From NCBI RefSeq assembly GCF_025947185.1, contig NZ_CP110001.1:3720001-3784000 (forward strand): DNA of 64,000 bases. The letters run 5' to 3'. This DNA is from Flavobacterium sp. N2038 (GTDB lineage: Bacteria > Bacteroidota > Bacteroidia > Flavobacteriales > Flavobacteriaceae). Under the pieces are notes generated by a model. The model made no database searches. It worked only from the letters and a program-made list of their open reading frames with translations, and was not told the origin of the DNA. A program made the position numbers and the translations under genes. Of this stretch, positions 9,198 to 17,001 are shown one piece after another. The first letter of the stretch is position 1. Each line of letters begins with the position of its first letter.

Positions 9198-10982
9198 ATG
9201 AAGTGGATACCAAATTTTAATTCTTCAAACTCATTGAGAGTTATTTTTGTAATCGCAGTTTTCATTCTGTTGTTTCTTTCTTCTATCGCTTACAAACATA
9301 ACCAGAGCCTGAACGAATCAAGCAAACTGGTTATGCATACTTACGAAATTAATCTTCAGTTAGAAAGATTAATGTCGGCGATTAAAGATGCCGAGACTGG
9401 TCAGCGCGGGTATATTATCACGCGAAATGCCCGATTTCTCACTCCATATCTATATTCGCGTGACAAAGTTAATTCATCCTTTATTACCTTAAAAAAACTC
9501 ACCGCCGATAATCCGGTTCAGCAAAAAAACCTCGAAAGACTTTTTAAACTGATTATTCAGCGATTTGTTTCTTTTGAAAATTGCCTTAAATACAGCGATC
9601 CAAAAACGTATGACAAGAGAAAACTCGACAATTATATGTTTGGCGGACGAATTCTTATGGAGAACATTCGCTTTCAGGTCGATAAGATGAATGACATTGA
9701 AAAGAAATATCTTGACAAGAGACAAAAAATCTACGATCAGGAAATTTCATTAAGTCCGGTTTTTTCCATTTCGTTATTTCTTACAGCTTTGCTTTTTATT
9801 TTATTAGCGTACAGACAAATCAGCAAAGATTTTGAACGCCTTAAAATCTTCAATAAAAAACTTTTAATTTCCAGCGGTCTTATAGCAGAGTCCGAAGCTA
9901 TTGGTAAATTTAGTACCTGGCAATGGGATCTGGATTCAGGAAAAATAGATTATTCAGACAATCAATTTAGATTATTGGGTGTTGAACCCAATTCGTTTGT
10001 TCCGGTAAAGGAAAGTTTTCTGGACTTTGTACATCCGGACGATAAACAAGCCGTTGCCGATTCTATGCAGGGCATTCTGGAGAAAAAGAAGCTGCCTTTT
10101 ATTTATTATAAAATCTTACGTCCTGATCACGAAATAAGATATTTTAAATCAACCGGAAAATTATTGACGGACCAGCAAGGAAGCAAAATCTTATTGGGAA
10201 TCAATTTTGATATTACCGACGAACATTTACTAAATATCGAATTACAGGAACGCAATAGAGAATTAGAAAAAAGCAATAAAGAGCTGGCTTCCTTTAATCA
10301 TGTTGCGAGTCACGATTTGCAAGAACCTTTGCGAAAAATTCAAACTTTTATTTCGAGAGTTTCAGAAGCCGATAAAGCAGTTGTTTCTAACAGCACACGA
10401 GAATATCTGGCCAAGATTGAAGTTTCGGCAAAAAGAATGCGTGTATTAATTGATGATTTGCTTTTATTTTCGAGAACAAACACCACCAAAAAAGAGTTTA
10501 TAAAATCAAACCTGAATGAATTACTGCAAAATGCAGAATCGGATCTAACAGAAATTATAAATGAAAAGAAAGCTGTAATTACAGCTACAAAATTGCCTAA
10601 ACTTTCTGTTATTCCATATCAGATTGAGCAGCTTTTCATCAACCTGATTGGAAATTCTTTAAAATACAGCCGACCAGATAGCATTCCCGAAATTAAGATT
10701 GAAAGCGAGAAAATACTTTCGGCAGACTATCCGGATTTATTAGACCAATCTATAAAGAAGTTTCATAAAATTACTTTTACAGATAACGGAATGGGATTTG
10801 ACCCTCAGTTTAAAGAAACCATTTTTGTTCTCTTCCAGCGTCTGCATTCAAAAACAGATTATCCCGGAACCGGAATTGGACTTGCCATTTGCAAAAAAAT
10901 TGTCGAAAACCACAGAGGATATATCTTAGCTGACAGCGTTCTTAATGAAGGTTCAGAGTTTACCGTTTTTCTTCCGGAATAA
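9198..10982 (+). CDS. CHASE3/PAS sensor histidine kinase
   Basis: Membrane sensor kinase of 594 residues. The order is transmembrane helix 13-32, an extracytoplasmic CHASE3 domain (about 35-180, with IKDAETGQRGYIITRN), transmembrane helix 186-206, a PAS domain (about 235-345, WQWDLDSGKIDYSDNQ), a HisKA domain with phosphoacceptor His372 in FNHVASHDLQEPLRK, and an ATPase domain with N box LIGNSLKYS, DNGMGF and GTGIGLAI. It ends without a receiver, and the separate receiver upstream probably serves as partner. The signal is unknown. A terminator hairpin follows at 11006-11050. Confidence 0.93.
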   Translation: MKWIPNFNSSNSLRVIFVIAVFILLFLSSIAYKHNQSLNESSKLVMHTYEINLQLERLMSAIKDAETGQRGYIITRNARFLTPYLYSRDKVNSSFITLKKLTADNPVQQKNLERLFKLIIQRFVSFENCLKYSDPKTYDKRKLDNYMFGGRILMENIRFQVDKMNDIEKKYLDKRQKIYDQEISLSPVFSISLFLTALLFILLAYRQISKDFERLKIFNKKLLISSGLIAESEAIGKFSTWQWDLDSGKIDYSDNQFRLLGVEPNSFVPVKESFLDFVHPDDKQAVADSMQGILEKKKLPFIYYKILRPDHEIRYFKSTGKLLTDQQGSKILLGINFDITDEHLLNIELQERNRELEKSNKELASFNHVASHDLQEPLRKIQTFISRVSEADKAVVSNSTREYLAKIEVSAKRMRVLIDDLLLFSRTNTTKKEFIKSNLNELLQNAESDLTEIINEKKAVITATKLPKLSVIPYQIEQLFINLIGNSLKYSRPDSIPEIKIESEKILSADYPDLLDQSIKKFHKITFTDNGMGFDPQFKETIFVLFQRLHSKTDYPGTGIGLAICKKIVENHRGYILADSVLNEGSEFTVFLPE

Positions 10983-11005
10983 ATTATTCTAAAAACAACA
11001 TAAAC

Positions 11006-11050
11006 AGCATTTACTCAGAGAAAAATTAATCTCGGGTAAATGCTTTTTTT
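11006..11050 (+). terminator. Terminator after the histidine kinase gene
   Basis: AGCATTTAC pairs with GTAAATGCT around a long loop that can extend the stem (CAGAG/CTCG), followed by seven T residues. Confidence 0.7.
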
Positions 11051-11148
11051 ATCCCCAAAAGCCACTTAAAACACCGTATAATAATCGATTATGGGAATTA
11101 TATAAAGATTCATTTTTATGCTGTAAAGCAAAAAATGTAAATCGGTGG

Positions 11149-11168
11149 CATCTTTGTAATGTAATACT
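11149..11168 (+). promoter_or_regulatory. Promoter-like box and leader shared with the small duplicated units
   Basis: CATCTTTGTAATGTAATAC precedes the lipoprotein gene. The word TTTGTAATGTAATA is the same leader found after the promoter-like box of the duplicated units at 4299 and 4832, and ATCGG lies just upstream in all three. This suggests a shared promoter class, but the evidence is sequence similarity only. Confidence 0.35.
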
Positions 11169-11181
11169 TTATGAAGTAATA

Positions 11182-11763
11182 ATGAAAGCAATACCCATCG
11201 CAAAAGCAGCATTTTTTAAAATCATTTTCTTATTGATTATTTTATTTTTTACTGCATGCGGAAAGAAAGAACATCAAAAAGGAAGCCTGATCGAAAAAGA
11301 AGCTTTTAGTCAGAATAGAAAGCAGCAAAACGACAAGGATCAACTTGAAGCCTCTTTTTTTATTGCAACAGCAAATGTGAGTAATGCTATTATTTCTAAA
11401 AGTCAAATTGCACAAAAACGTTCAGAAAGTAAGATACAGGATTTAAGCAAAAAGATTGAAAATCATCAAAGTCAATTATTGCAGACCATATCAGAAATGG
11501 CCAATAAAAAGCTCATTATTATAACTGATATAAATGCGATTCATAAAAAAGATTTATATGAATTGACCGATACAAATGACACCACTTTTGCCAAAACATA
11601 CCTTAGCTCAATTGCAGAGTCATTATCGGAACAAATAAAATTGTTCGAAAAAATTTCGGCAGAAACAAATGATGAAAAGATTCTGAAACTGGTGCTTCAG
11701 TATTTGCCCGAACAATATCAGCTTTTAAGGGAAACCGAACGAATACAAACAGAATTTTATTAA
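11182..11763 (+). CDS. Predicted lipoprotein of unknown function
   Basis: 193 residues with a lipoprotein signal: hydrophobic helix then FFTAC, with the lipidated Cys near residue 28. The mature part is charged and helical, with a likely coiled coil around SKIQDLSKKIENHQSQLLQTISEMANKK and a second helical part near the C-terminus. No catalytic motif was recognised. It is followed closely by an outer-membrane beta-barrel gene (36 bp), and both may act in the envelope. The upstream box resembles that of the duplicated small units. Confidence 0.6.
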   Translation: MKAIPIAKAAFFKIIFLLIILFFTACGKKEHQKGSLIEKEAFSQNRKQQNDKDQLEASFFIATANVSNAIISKSQIAQKRSESKIQDLSKKIENHQSQLLQTISEMANKKLIIITDINAIHKKDLYELTDTNDTTFAKTYLSSIAESLSEQIKLFEKISAETNDEKILKLVLQYLPEQYQLLRETERIQTEFY

Positions 11764-11799
11764 AAGCCTATATATCTATTATTAACTAAATTTTTTATT

Positions 11800-12444
11800 A
11801 TGAAAATGCAAACCAATTTTTTATGCGCCTTTACCCTATTTTTATCAGCTTCATTTGGAATGCTGCACGCACAAAATGACGAAAATGTAACCACCGAGTT
11901 TGGTGTAAAAGGAGGACTGAACATGTCTAATTTATACCAAAATAATGCTGACGACGAAAATGTTCTGTACGGTTTTAATGCCGGTGTTTATGCCACATTG
12001 CCCATCTCAGATTTTATTGCCTTTCAGCCCGAGATTTTGTTTACTACAAAAGGTGCCAAATTAGAATACGACAACGCCTTTGTAAGCGGTTCAGGGAAAT
12101 TTAAACTCAATTATATCGAAGTTCCTTTGTTAGTGAGAGTCAATATTACCAAAAACTTTAATGTTCAGGCCGGTGGATACGCATCGTATCTGGTAAGTTC
12201 TAAAGTTTCGGGCGACGGAGATTTTAACTTTGACGAAAACATTGACACAGACGATTTAAACAAATTTGATGCTGGTTTAGCAGCTGGTATTGGAGTAGAT
12301 TTTAACCCAATAAGTATTGGTTTACGTTACAATTACGGATTAACTACCGTTGGAAAAGAAAGAACTGTTGCCGGAACATCGTATACATTTCCGGATGCAA
12401 AAAACAGCAATTTGTCTTTATACTTATCGTATAAACTAAACTAG
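11800..12444 (+). CDS. PorT-like outer-membrane beta-barrel protein
   Basis: 214 residues with a signal peptide ending LHAQND. The mature protein matches the small beta-barrel family common in Bacteroidetes (OMP_b-brl_2): FGVKGGLNMSN at the first strand, FQPEILFTTKGAK, LNYIEVPLLVRV, and a terminal strand LSLYLSYKLN suitable for barrel assembly. Role unknown beyond outer-membrane localisation. It lies in the stress block before the lmo0937, YtxH and holin-like genes. Confidence 0.8.
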   Translation: MKMQTNFLCAFTLFLSASFGMLHAQNDENVTTEFGVKGGLNMSNLYQNNADDENVLYGFNAGVYATLPISDFIAFQPEILFTTKGAKLEYDNAFVSGSGKFKLNYIEVPLLVRVNITKNFNVQAGGYASYLVSSKVSGDGDFNFDENIDTDDLNKFDAGLAAGIGVDFNPISIGLRYNYGLTTVGKERTVAGTSYTFPDAKNSNLSLYLSYKLN

Positions 12445-12479
12445 AAAATCAATTAATTAACCCCTTAAAATAAAAAACC

Positions 12480-12632
12480 ATGTCAAATTTATTATATACA
12501 ATCGCAGTTATACTAGTTATTCTTTGGGCTCTTGGGTTCTTTGTAGGCAACTTCGGAAGCATTATTCACATTCTATTAGTGATTGCCATTATTGCTGTAT
12601 TGCTTAGACTTATTAAAGGCAGGGAAATCTAA
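12480..12632 (+). CDS. Small lmo0937-like membrane protein
   Basis: A 50-residue protein, MSNLLYTIAVILVILW... to RLIKGREI, with two hydrophobic helices (about 4-22 and 26-43) joined by a short glycine-containing turn. This is the lmo0937/DUF5670 pattern of small stress-associated membrane proteins. The start ATG at 12480 is preceded by an A-rich leader. It lies between the beta-barrel and YtxH genes, as often in Flavobacterium. Confidence 0.8.
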   Translation: MSNLLYTIAVILVILWALGFFVGNFGSIIHILLVIAIIAVLLRLIKGREI

Positions 12633-12683
12633 AAAACAAATCAACATTAAATAATTATATTAATCTATTAAAAATCAAATATT

Positions 12684-12968
12684 ATGAAAACGAGTAACAC
12701 CTTTTTAGGAATTGTTGGAGCTGCAGCTGCAGGAGCATTATTAGGAGTATTATTTGCACCGGACAAAGGTTCTGAAACCAGAAAAAAAATTAAAGATAAA
12801 TCGAAAGATTACGGAGACAACATGAAAACGAAGTTTGACGGAATTGTAAACACAATCAAATCAAACGGAAAAGAAATGATGGACGAAGGTAAATCTAAAT
12901 TTAATCAGGTTAAAGAAGATTTCAACTCAATTAAAGACGAAGCAAAAACCGTAAAATCAAACTACTAA
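12684..12968 (+). CDS. YtxH-domain stress protein
   Basis: 94 residues. An N-terminal glycine- and alanine-rich transmembrane stretch (GIVGAAAAGALLGVLFAPDKG, about 9-29) ends in the diagnostic LFAPDKGSETRKKI, followed by a long amphipathic, lysine-rich helix with LEA-like repeats. YtxH proteins are general-stress proteins of unclear biochemical role. It is placed between the lmo0937-like and holin-like genes, probably in one transcript. Confidence 0.85.
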   Translation: MKTSNTFLGIVGAAAAGALLGVLFAPDKGSETRKKIKDKSKDYGDNMKTKFDGIVNTIKSNGKEMMDEGKSKFNQVKEDFNSIKDEAKTVKSNY

Positions 12969-13006
12969 AATAGAGTGCGATTTTTAAACCCTAAATACCC
13001 AATATC

Positions 13007-13366
13007 ATGGAAACAAATGCAACAACAAACGAGAATCTAAATCTTTACGAAAAAGCAGAAAACTATACTAAAACAAGTTTAGAATTACTTAAACTCAAAA
13101 CAGTATCTTCTGTTGCCGATGTTGTATCAACATTAACCTCAAAGATAGCAGTTGGCGTTGTTGTTGCATTTTTTACTCTTTTCCTGAATATTGGCATAAG
13201 TTTATGGGTTGGTAAAGAACTTGGAGAATATTATTATGGCTTTTTTATCATGGCACTGTTTTATTTAATAGTGGCCATCGTGATTCACAAAACGCATCAC
13301 AAACTCATTAAAACTCCAATTGGCAGTACCATTATTTCAAGTATTCTAAAAGAAACTAAAAACTGA
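13007..13366 (+). CDS. Holin-superfamily-like membrane protein
   Basis: 119 residues with an N-terminal soluble helix (LYEKAENYTKTSLELLKLKTV) and two transmembrane helices, about 45-66 and 75-94. This matches the phage holin superfamily III-like proteins (PF07332) encoded beside YtxH genes in Bacteroidetes. No lysis genes are present, so a phage role is unlikely. It probably modulates the membrane in stress together with the neighbours. Confidence 0.75.
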   Translation: METNATTNENLNLYEKAENYTKTSLELLKLKTVSSVADVVSTLTSKIAVGVVVAFFTLFLNIGISLWVGKELGEYYYGFFIMALFYLIVAIVIHKTHHKLIKTPIGSTIISSILKETKN

Positions 13367-13400
13367 TTTAAACCATTAATAACTTAAAAAGACTATCACG

Positions 13401-13766
13401 ATGGAGCCTATTTATACGATTGATCAATTAAATCAGAGAATACAACTATTAGAAAATCGTCAGGATACCGAATGGTGTGCTATAAAAGACGAAATCGACG
13501 ATATCAAAGAGAATCTAAAACCTATTAACCTGATTAGAAATACGGTCGAAGAAATCAACGAAACAGTTGGTTTTAAAAGCCATATCGCACAATCGGCAAT
13601 CAGTATTGGAATTGGCTATCTGGCTAAACGATTTATAGTCGGAAAAGGCGATTCTGTTTTCAAAGGAATTTTAGGCTCTATTGTTCAGCTTGTGGTGACC
13701 AATCTGGTAGCAAAACCACAACACGAGTCTCAAGATGAAACTGCTACAAATACATCGTCATCATAA
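13401..13766 (+). CDS. Unknown protein of the YtxH/holin-like stress cluster
   Basis: 121 residues, start ATGGAGCC. The first half is acidic and helical (LNQRIQLLENRQDTEWCAIKDEIDDIKENLKPI), and the second half has a short hydrophobic, glycine-rich stretch (IGIGYLAKRF ... GILGSIVQLVVTNLVA) that may touch the membrane. No known domain was recognised. It directly follows the holin-like gene (34 bp) and likely belongs to the same transcript. Confidence 0.65.
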   Translation: MEPIYTIDQLNQRIQLLENRQDTEWCAIKDEIDDIKENLKPINLIRNTVEEINETVGFKSHIAQSAISIGIGYLAKRFIVGKGDSVFKGILGSIVQLVVTNLVAKPQHESQDETATNTSSS

Positions 13767-13808
13767 GAACCATCCTAAGAGTAATTTGTCTAACTTAAAT
13801 TTTATATC

Positions 13809-13907
13809 ATGGAAAAGTTAAGCCATATCGTAATAAAAAACAGTGTATACATGTACTCTAATCTCTATAAATGTTTTGAATACACAAGAGTATTTCTAGG
13901 TATCTAA
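13809..13907 (+). CDS. Possible 32-residue peptide at the end of the stress cluster
   Basis: MEKLSHIVIKNSVYMYSNL to FLGI. Its upstream context TTTATATCATGG resembles the starts of the two preceding genes, and it is in the same direction 42 bp downstream. No similarity was recognised, and it may be non-coding. Confidence 0.2.
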   Translation: MEKLSHIVIKNSVYMYSNLYKCFEYTRVFLGI

Positions 13908-13980
13908 TTTGTTTATACGTTTCTTTATTTTCAACTAAACGATTAAACGGTTAATACGTTACTATATTTTTTTTTAAAGG

Positions 13981-14020
13981 AGCTAAGGTTCTAAGCTACT
14001 AAGTTACTAAGGTTCTAAGC
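13981..14020. repeat. CTAAGGTTCTAAGC repeat
   Basis: AGCTAAGGTTCTAAGC occurs twice in succession. The complementary form (ACCTTAGAAACTTAG ... CTTAGAACCTCAGC) lies at 14138-14186, and another relative at 30368-30410. Together they flank the two terminators between the stress cluster and prfA. Confidence 0.6.
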
Positions 14021-14030
14021 TTATAATCGA

Positions 14031-14068
14031 AAAAGAGATTGTCTCACTGGTGTGAGACAATCTCTTTT
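14031..14068. terminator. Strong terminator hairpin between the stress cluster and prfA
   Basis: A 17-bp perfect stem (AAAAGAGATTGTCTCAC/GTGAGACAATCTCTTTT) with a TGGT loop and flanking A/T runs, usable in both directions. Confidence 0.85.
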
Positions 14069-14102
14069 TTATTTGGTATCTAGCCCTTTAGTTTTAGCAA
14101 TA

Positions 14103-14130
14103 AAAAAACCGAACAAATGTTCGGTTTTTT
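14103..14130. terminator. Terminator hairpin downstream of prfA
   Basis: AAAAAACCGAACA pairs with TGTTCGGTTTTTT across a two-base loop. Convergent arrangement suggests that it serves prfA on the minus strand. Confidence 0.8.
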
Positions 14131-14194
14131 CACATTTCTAAGAAAACCTTAGAAACTTAGTATCTTAGAACCTCAGCATCTAAGAAGTTTACGA

Positions 14195-15271
14195 TTAGTA
14201 AACTTCCGAAGCTTCTTTCAATTTCTCCATATTATTTACCAATTGTAACTCGGCAACAATTTTCTGGATATCACCATTCATGATGTTTCCTAGATCGTAA
14301 AGTGTTAAACCAACTCTGTGATCTGTTACACGACCCTGAGCGTAGTTGTATGTACGAATCTTAGCCGAACGGTCACCAGAACTTACCTGAGAAGTACGTT
14401 TTGTAGCATCTTCAGCTTCTTTCTTAGCCAATTCCATTTCGTACAAACGAGAACGTAAAACCGTTAACGCCTTATCTTTATTTTTATGCTGCGATTTCTG
14501 ATCCTGACATTGCGCTACCAATCCTGTTGGAATGTGCGTTAAACGTACAGCAGATTTCGTTGTATTTACCGATTGTCCTCCAGGTCCAGACGAACAGAAG
14601 AAATCTACACGAACATCGTTCATATCGATCTGTACATCAAACTCTTCTGCTTCTGGCAAAACCATAACTGTAGCAGCCGATGTATGCACACGACCTTGCG
14701 TTTCTGTTTGCGGTACACGTTGTACACGGTGTACACCTGCTTCAAATTTCAAAGTTCCATATACATCTTCTCCCGAAACCTCAAAGATAACCTCTTTGAA
14801 ACCTCCAGAAGTTCCTTCGTTCATATCTACAACAGAAGTTCTCCAACCCATGCTTTCGCAATATTTGGTATACATTCTAAATAAGTCACCTGCAAAAATA
14901 CTCGCTTCATCTCCACCCGTTCCCGCGCGAATCTCCACCATTACGTTTTTAGCATCTTCAGGATCTTTAGGAATCAACATAAATTTGATTTCCTCCTCTA
15001 GTTGAGGCAAGCGTTCTTTTGCTTCGTCAAGCTGCATTTTGGCCATTTCGGTCATATCTGCATCGCTTCCGTCAGCAATAATTTCGTTTGCTTCGTCAAT
15101 ATTTGCTAAAACAAGAATGTATTCTTCTCTCTTTTCAACCAGTGCTTTAATACTTTTGTATTCCTGGTTAAGCTGCACATAACGTTTTTGATCAGCAATA
15201 ACATCCGGCTGAATAATCAAATCCGAAATCTCATCAAAACGCTGCTTTACATATTGAAGTCTATCTAACAT
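14195..15271 (-). CDS. prfA: Peptide chain release factor 1
   Basis: Recognises UAA and UAG stop codons in the ribosome and releases the peptide. The 358 residues are full length. The catalytic GGQ lies at 231-233 ([20 protein letters not shown]). The stop-codon-reading tripeptide is PQT at 187-189 ([15 protein letters not shown]), a PxT variant, instead of the PAT of Escherichia coli. The N-terminal coiled part (about 1-100) is present. Stand-alone gene with repeats on both sides and no prmC next to it. Confidence 0.97.
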   Translation of the reverse strand: MLDRLQYVKQRFDEISDLIIQPDVIADQKRYVQLNQEYKSIKALVEKREEYILVLANIDEANEIIADGSDADMTEMAKMQLDEAKERLPQLEEEIKFMLIPKDPEDAKNVMVEIRAGTGGDEASIFAGDLFRMYTKYCESMGWRTSVVDMNEGTSGGFKEVIFEVSGEDVYGTLKFEAGVHRVQRVPQTETQGRVHTSAATVMVLPEAEEFDVQIDMNDVRVDFFCSSGPGGQSVNTTKSAVRLTHIPTGLVAQCQDQKSQHKNKDKALTVLRSRLYEMELAKKEAEDATKRTSQVSSGDRSAKIRTYNYAQGRVTDHRVGLTLYDLGNIMNGDIQKIVAELQLVNNMEKLKEASEVY

Positions 15272-15380
15272 TTTCTAATTCCTTTTATTGGACTGCAAAA
15301 TTACAAAATTTTTGTGGAAAATTCTAGTGGTTATTTTTTGGGAATTTTGAGGATGAAATTTAGTGAAATTAGGATGGTTT

Positions 15381-15482
15381 TTAGGAGCTGTTTCCTGCTA
15401 TTCGCTACAATCTTTTGTGCCTCCCGATAGCTATCGGGGCGGACACAAAAGGATTTTCACTTCTATCAGGGCTAGGACAATC
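15381..15482. repeat. GGAGCTGTTTCCTGCTATTCG repeat element with palindromic centre
   Basis: The region runs from GGAGCTGTTTCCTGC through CAATCTTTTGTG, the palindrome CCCGATAGCTATCGGG (15424-15439), the complementary CACAAAAGGATT and ends TATCAGGGCTAGGAC. It is a hairpin-forming element widespread in flavobacterial intergenic DNA. The rest of 15272-15706 is AT-rich with no gene seen. Confidence 0.6.
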
Positions 15483-15706
15483 GTTTTTAGAATTTCGTTT
15501 ACGGTTTTCCGTAATGCATTTAAATTTTAAGACCTTATTTTTAACAAAACAAAAATCAGGTGTTTTTACTTATAAATTAGTTTGAATTAAAAACGATGTT
15601 TGTTTTTCTAATTTTTAATTTCTCTTTAAAACGATTATTCAAACAAAACTCATTTAAATAAAATTAAAATCATGACAATTTGTATAAATCCAAAAAAAAA
15701 TATTAA

Positions 15707-16366
15707 ATGAAACACATAGCGCCTGCATTAAATTCAAAGTCATTTCATTGTCCTCATTGTGGTGTACTAGCTGAACAAACTTGGTCAACTAGAGGTCTAA
15801 ATGCAAGTTACGTCCAAGCATTAGCAAATGGATCTAGTCAAAATAGTTTCTATGAATTAAAAAATACCTTAACTGCAAAATGTAAACATTGTAATCGATT
15901 TTCTTTGTGGCATGAAGAAAAAATGGTTTTTCCTTTAACTGGAAATGTTGAAATGGCTAATTCAGATTTACCCGATGACATTAAAAATGATTATAATGAA
16001 GCTAAAAACATTGTAAACATTTCTCCTCGGGGTGCTGCTGCTTTGCTAAGACTTGCTGTCCAAAAATTATGTATACATCTAGGTGAAAAAGGCACAAATA
16101 TAAATGATGATATAAAGAGTTTAGTAAAAAAAGGATTGCCACAAACGATGCAACAGGCTTTAGATAGCGTTAGGGTTATAGGTAATAATGCCGTTCATCC
16201 TGGAAAAATTGACTTGAATGATGATATTCAAATTGCATATGCTTTATTTGGATTTATAAATATTATTTGTGAAATACTAATTAGTCAACCAAAAAAAGTT
16301 AAAGATTTTTACGAAACTTACATTCCTGAAAATCTTAGAGTTGAAATTGAAAAACGTGATACATAA
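15707..16366 (+). CDS. Zinc-ribbon DUF4145 protein, first gene of a patatin cassette
   Basis: 219 residues. An N-terminal zinc ribbon uses Cys15, Cys18 (FHCPHCGV), Cys59 and Cys62 (AKCKHCNRF). The helical DUF4145 domain spans about 97-190, with RGAAALLRLAVQKLC and the conserved IGNNAVHPG (158-166). DUF4145 is found alone or fused to restriction and other defence proteins, and its biochemical role is not established. The next gene encodes a second DUF4145 protein and the third a patatin phospholipase, all on one strand. The gene starts at an ATG after an AT-rich leader. Function inferred only from context. Confidence 0.8.
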   Translation: MKHIAPALNSKSFHCPHCGVLAEQTWSTRGLNASYVQALANGSSQNSFYELKNTLTAKCKHCNRFSLWHEEKMVFPLTGNVEMANSDLPDDIKNDYNEAKNIVNISPRGAAALLRLAVQKLCIHLGEKGTNINDDIKSLVKKGLPQTMQQALDSVRVIGNNAVHPGKIDLNDDIQIAYALFGFINIICEILISQPKKVKDFYETYIPENLRVEIEKRDT

Positions 16367-16424
16367 TTTTAAAAAAAAGTAAGGTGTTATAAATCATTAT
16401 TATTGATCACAAATCAAATAAAAT

Positions 16425-16991
16425 ATGGCAAATATAGCTTGGACAAATTTATTAAACTTACAATCAAAATCATATACTTGTGGACATTGTGCAAATCCTA
16501 TAGCTGCTCAAACTGGGTTTACAGGTAAAGAATCAAACACTACATCTGCATATATTTACATATGTCATTTTTGCAAAATGCCAACTTTTTTTTATCAAGA
16601 CATTCAAATACCTGGAGCTCAATTTGGTCATCCAGTTAAACATATTCCGGATGCTAATGTTGAAAAATTATACGAAGAAGCGAGGTCGTGTTTTTCTTAC
16701 AATGCATTTACTTCATCTGTAATGTGCTGTCGCAAATTGCTCATGAATATCGCTGTAAGTGAAGGTGCCAAAGAAGGAGATTTTTTTGTAAATTATGTTG
16801 ATTACTTAGAGCAAAACAATTTTATTCCTCCAAAAGGGAAAGCTTGGGTAGAAGCAATTAGAAAAATTGGTAATGAGGCAAATCATAGTATAGAGTTTAA
16901 AAGTCAGGAGGAAGCAAGATTAATTCTCACTTTTGTTGAAATGCTTTTGAAATTTATATACGAAATGCCAGGAATGTTAGGAAATCCATAA
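16425..16991 (+). CDS. Second zinc-ribbon DUF4145 protein
   Basis: 188 residues, a diverged relative of the upstream gene. The zinc ribbon is Cys19, Cys22 (YTCGHCAN) and Cys47, Cys50 (YICHFCKM). The DUF4145-like helices follow from about 80, with SSVMCCRKLLMNIAVSEG in place of the upstream RGAAALLRLAV, and IGNEANHSI (148-156) in place of IGNNAVHPG. The pair thus shares architecture but little sequence, which suggests a heteromeric complex or an old duplication. The stop codon lies only 10 bp before the patatin start, so these two are surely co-transcribed. Confidence 0.75.
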   Translation: MANIAWTNLLNLQSKSYTCGHCANPIAAQTGFTGKESNTTSAYIYICHFCKMPTFFYQDIQIPGAQFGHPVKHIPDANVEKLYEEARSCFSYNAFTSSVMCCRKLLMNIAVSEGAKEGDFFVNYVDYLEQNNFIPPKGKAWVEAIRKIGNEANHSIEFKSQEEARLILTFVEMLLKFIYEMPGMLGNP

Positions 16992-17001
16992 TTCAAAAAA
17001 T

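Noticed and set aside
13007..13366. Prophage remnant based on the holin-like gene
   Set aside because: No endolysin, structural, integrase or packaging genes nearby, and the neighbours are stress genes.
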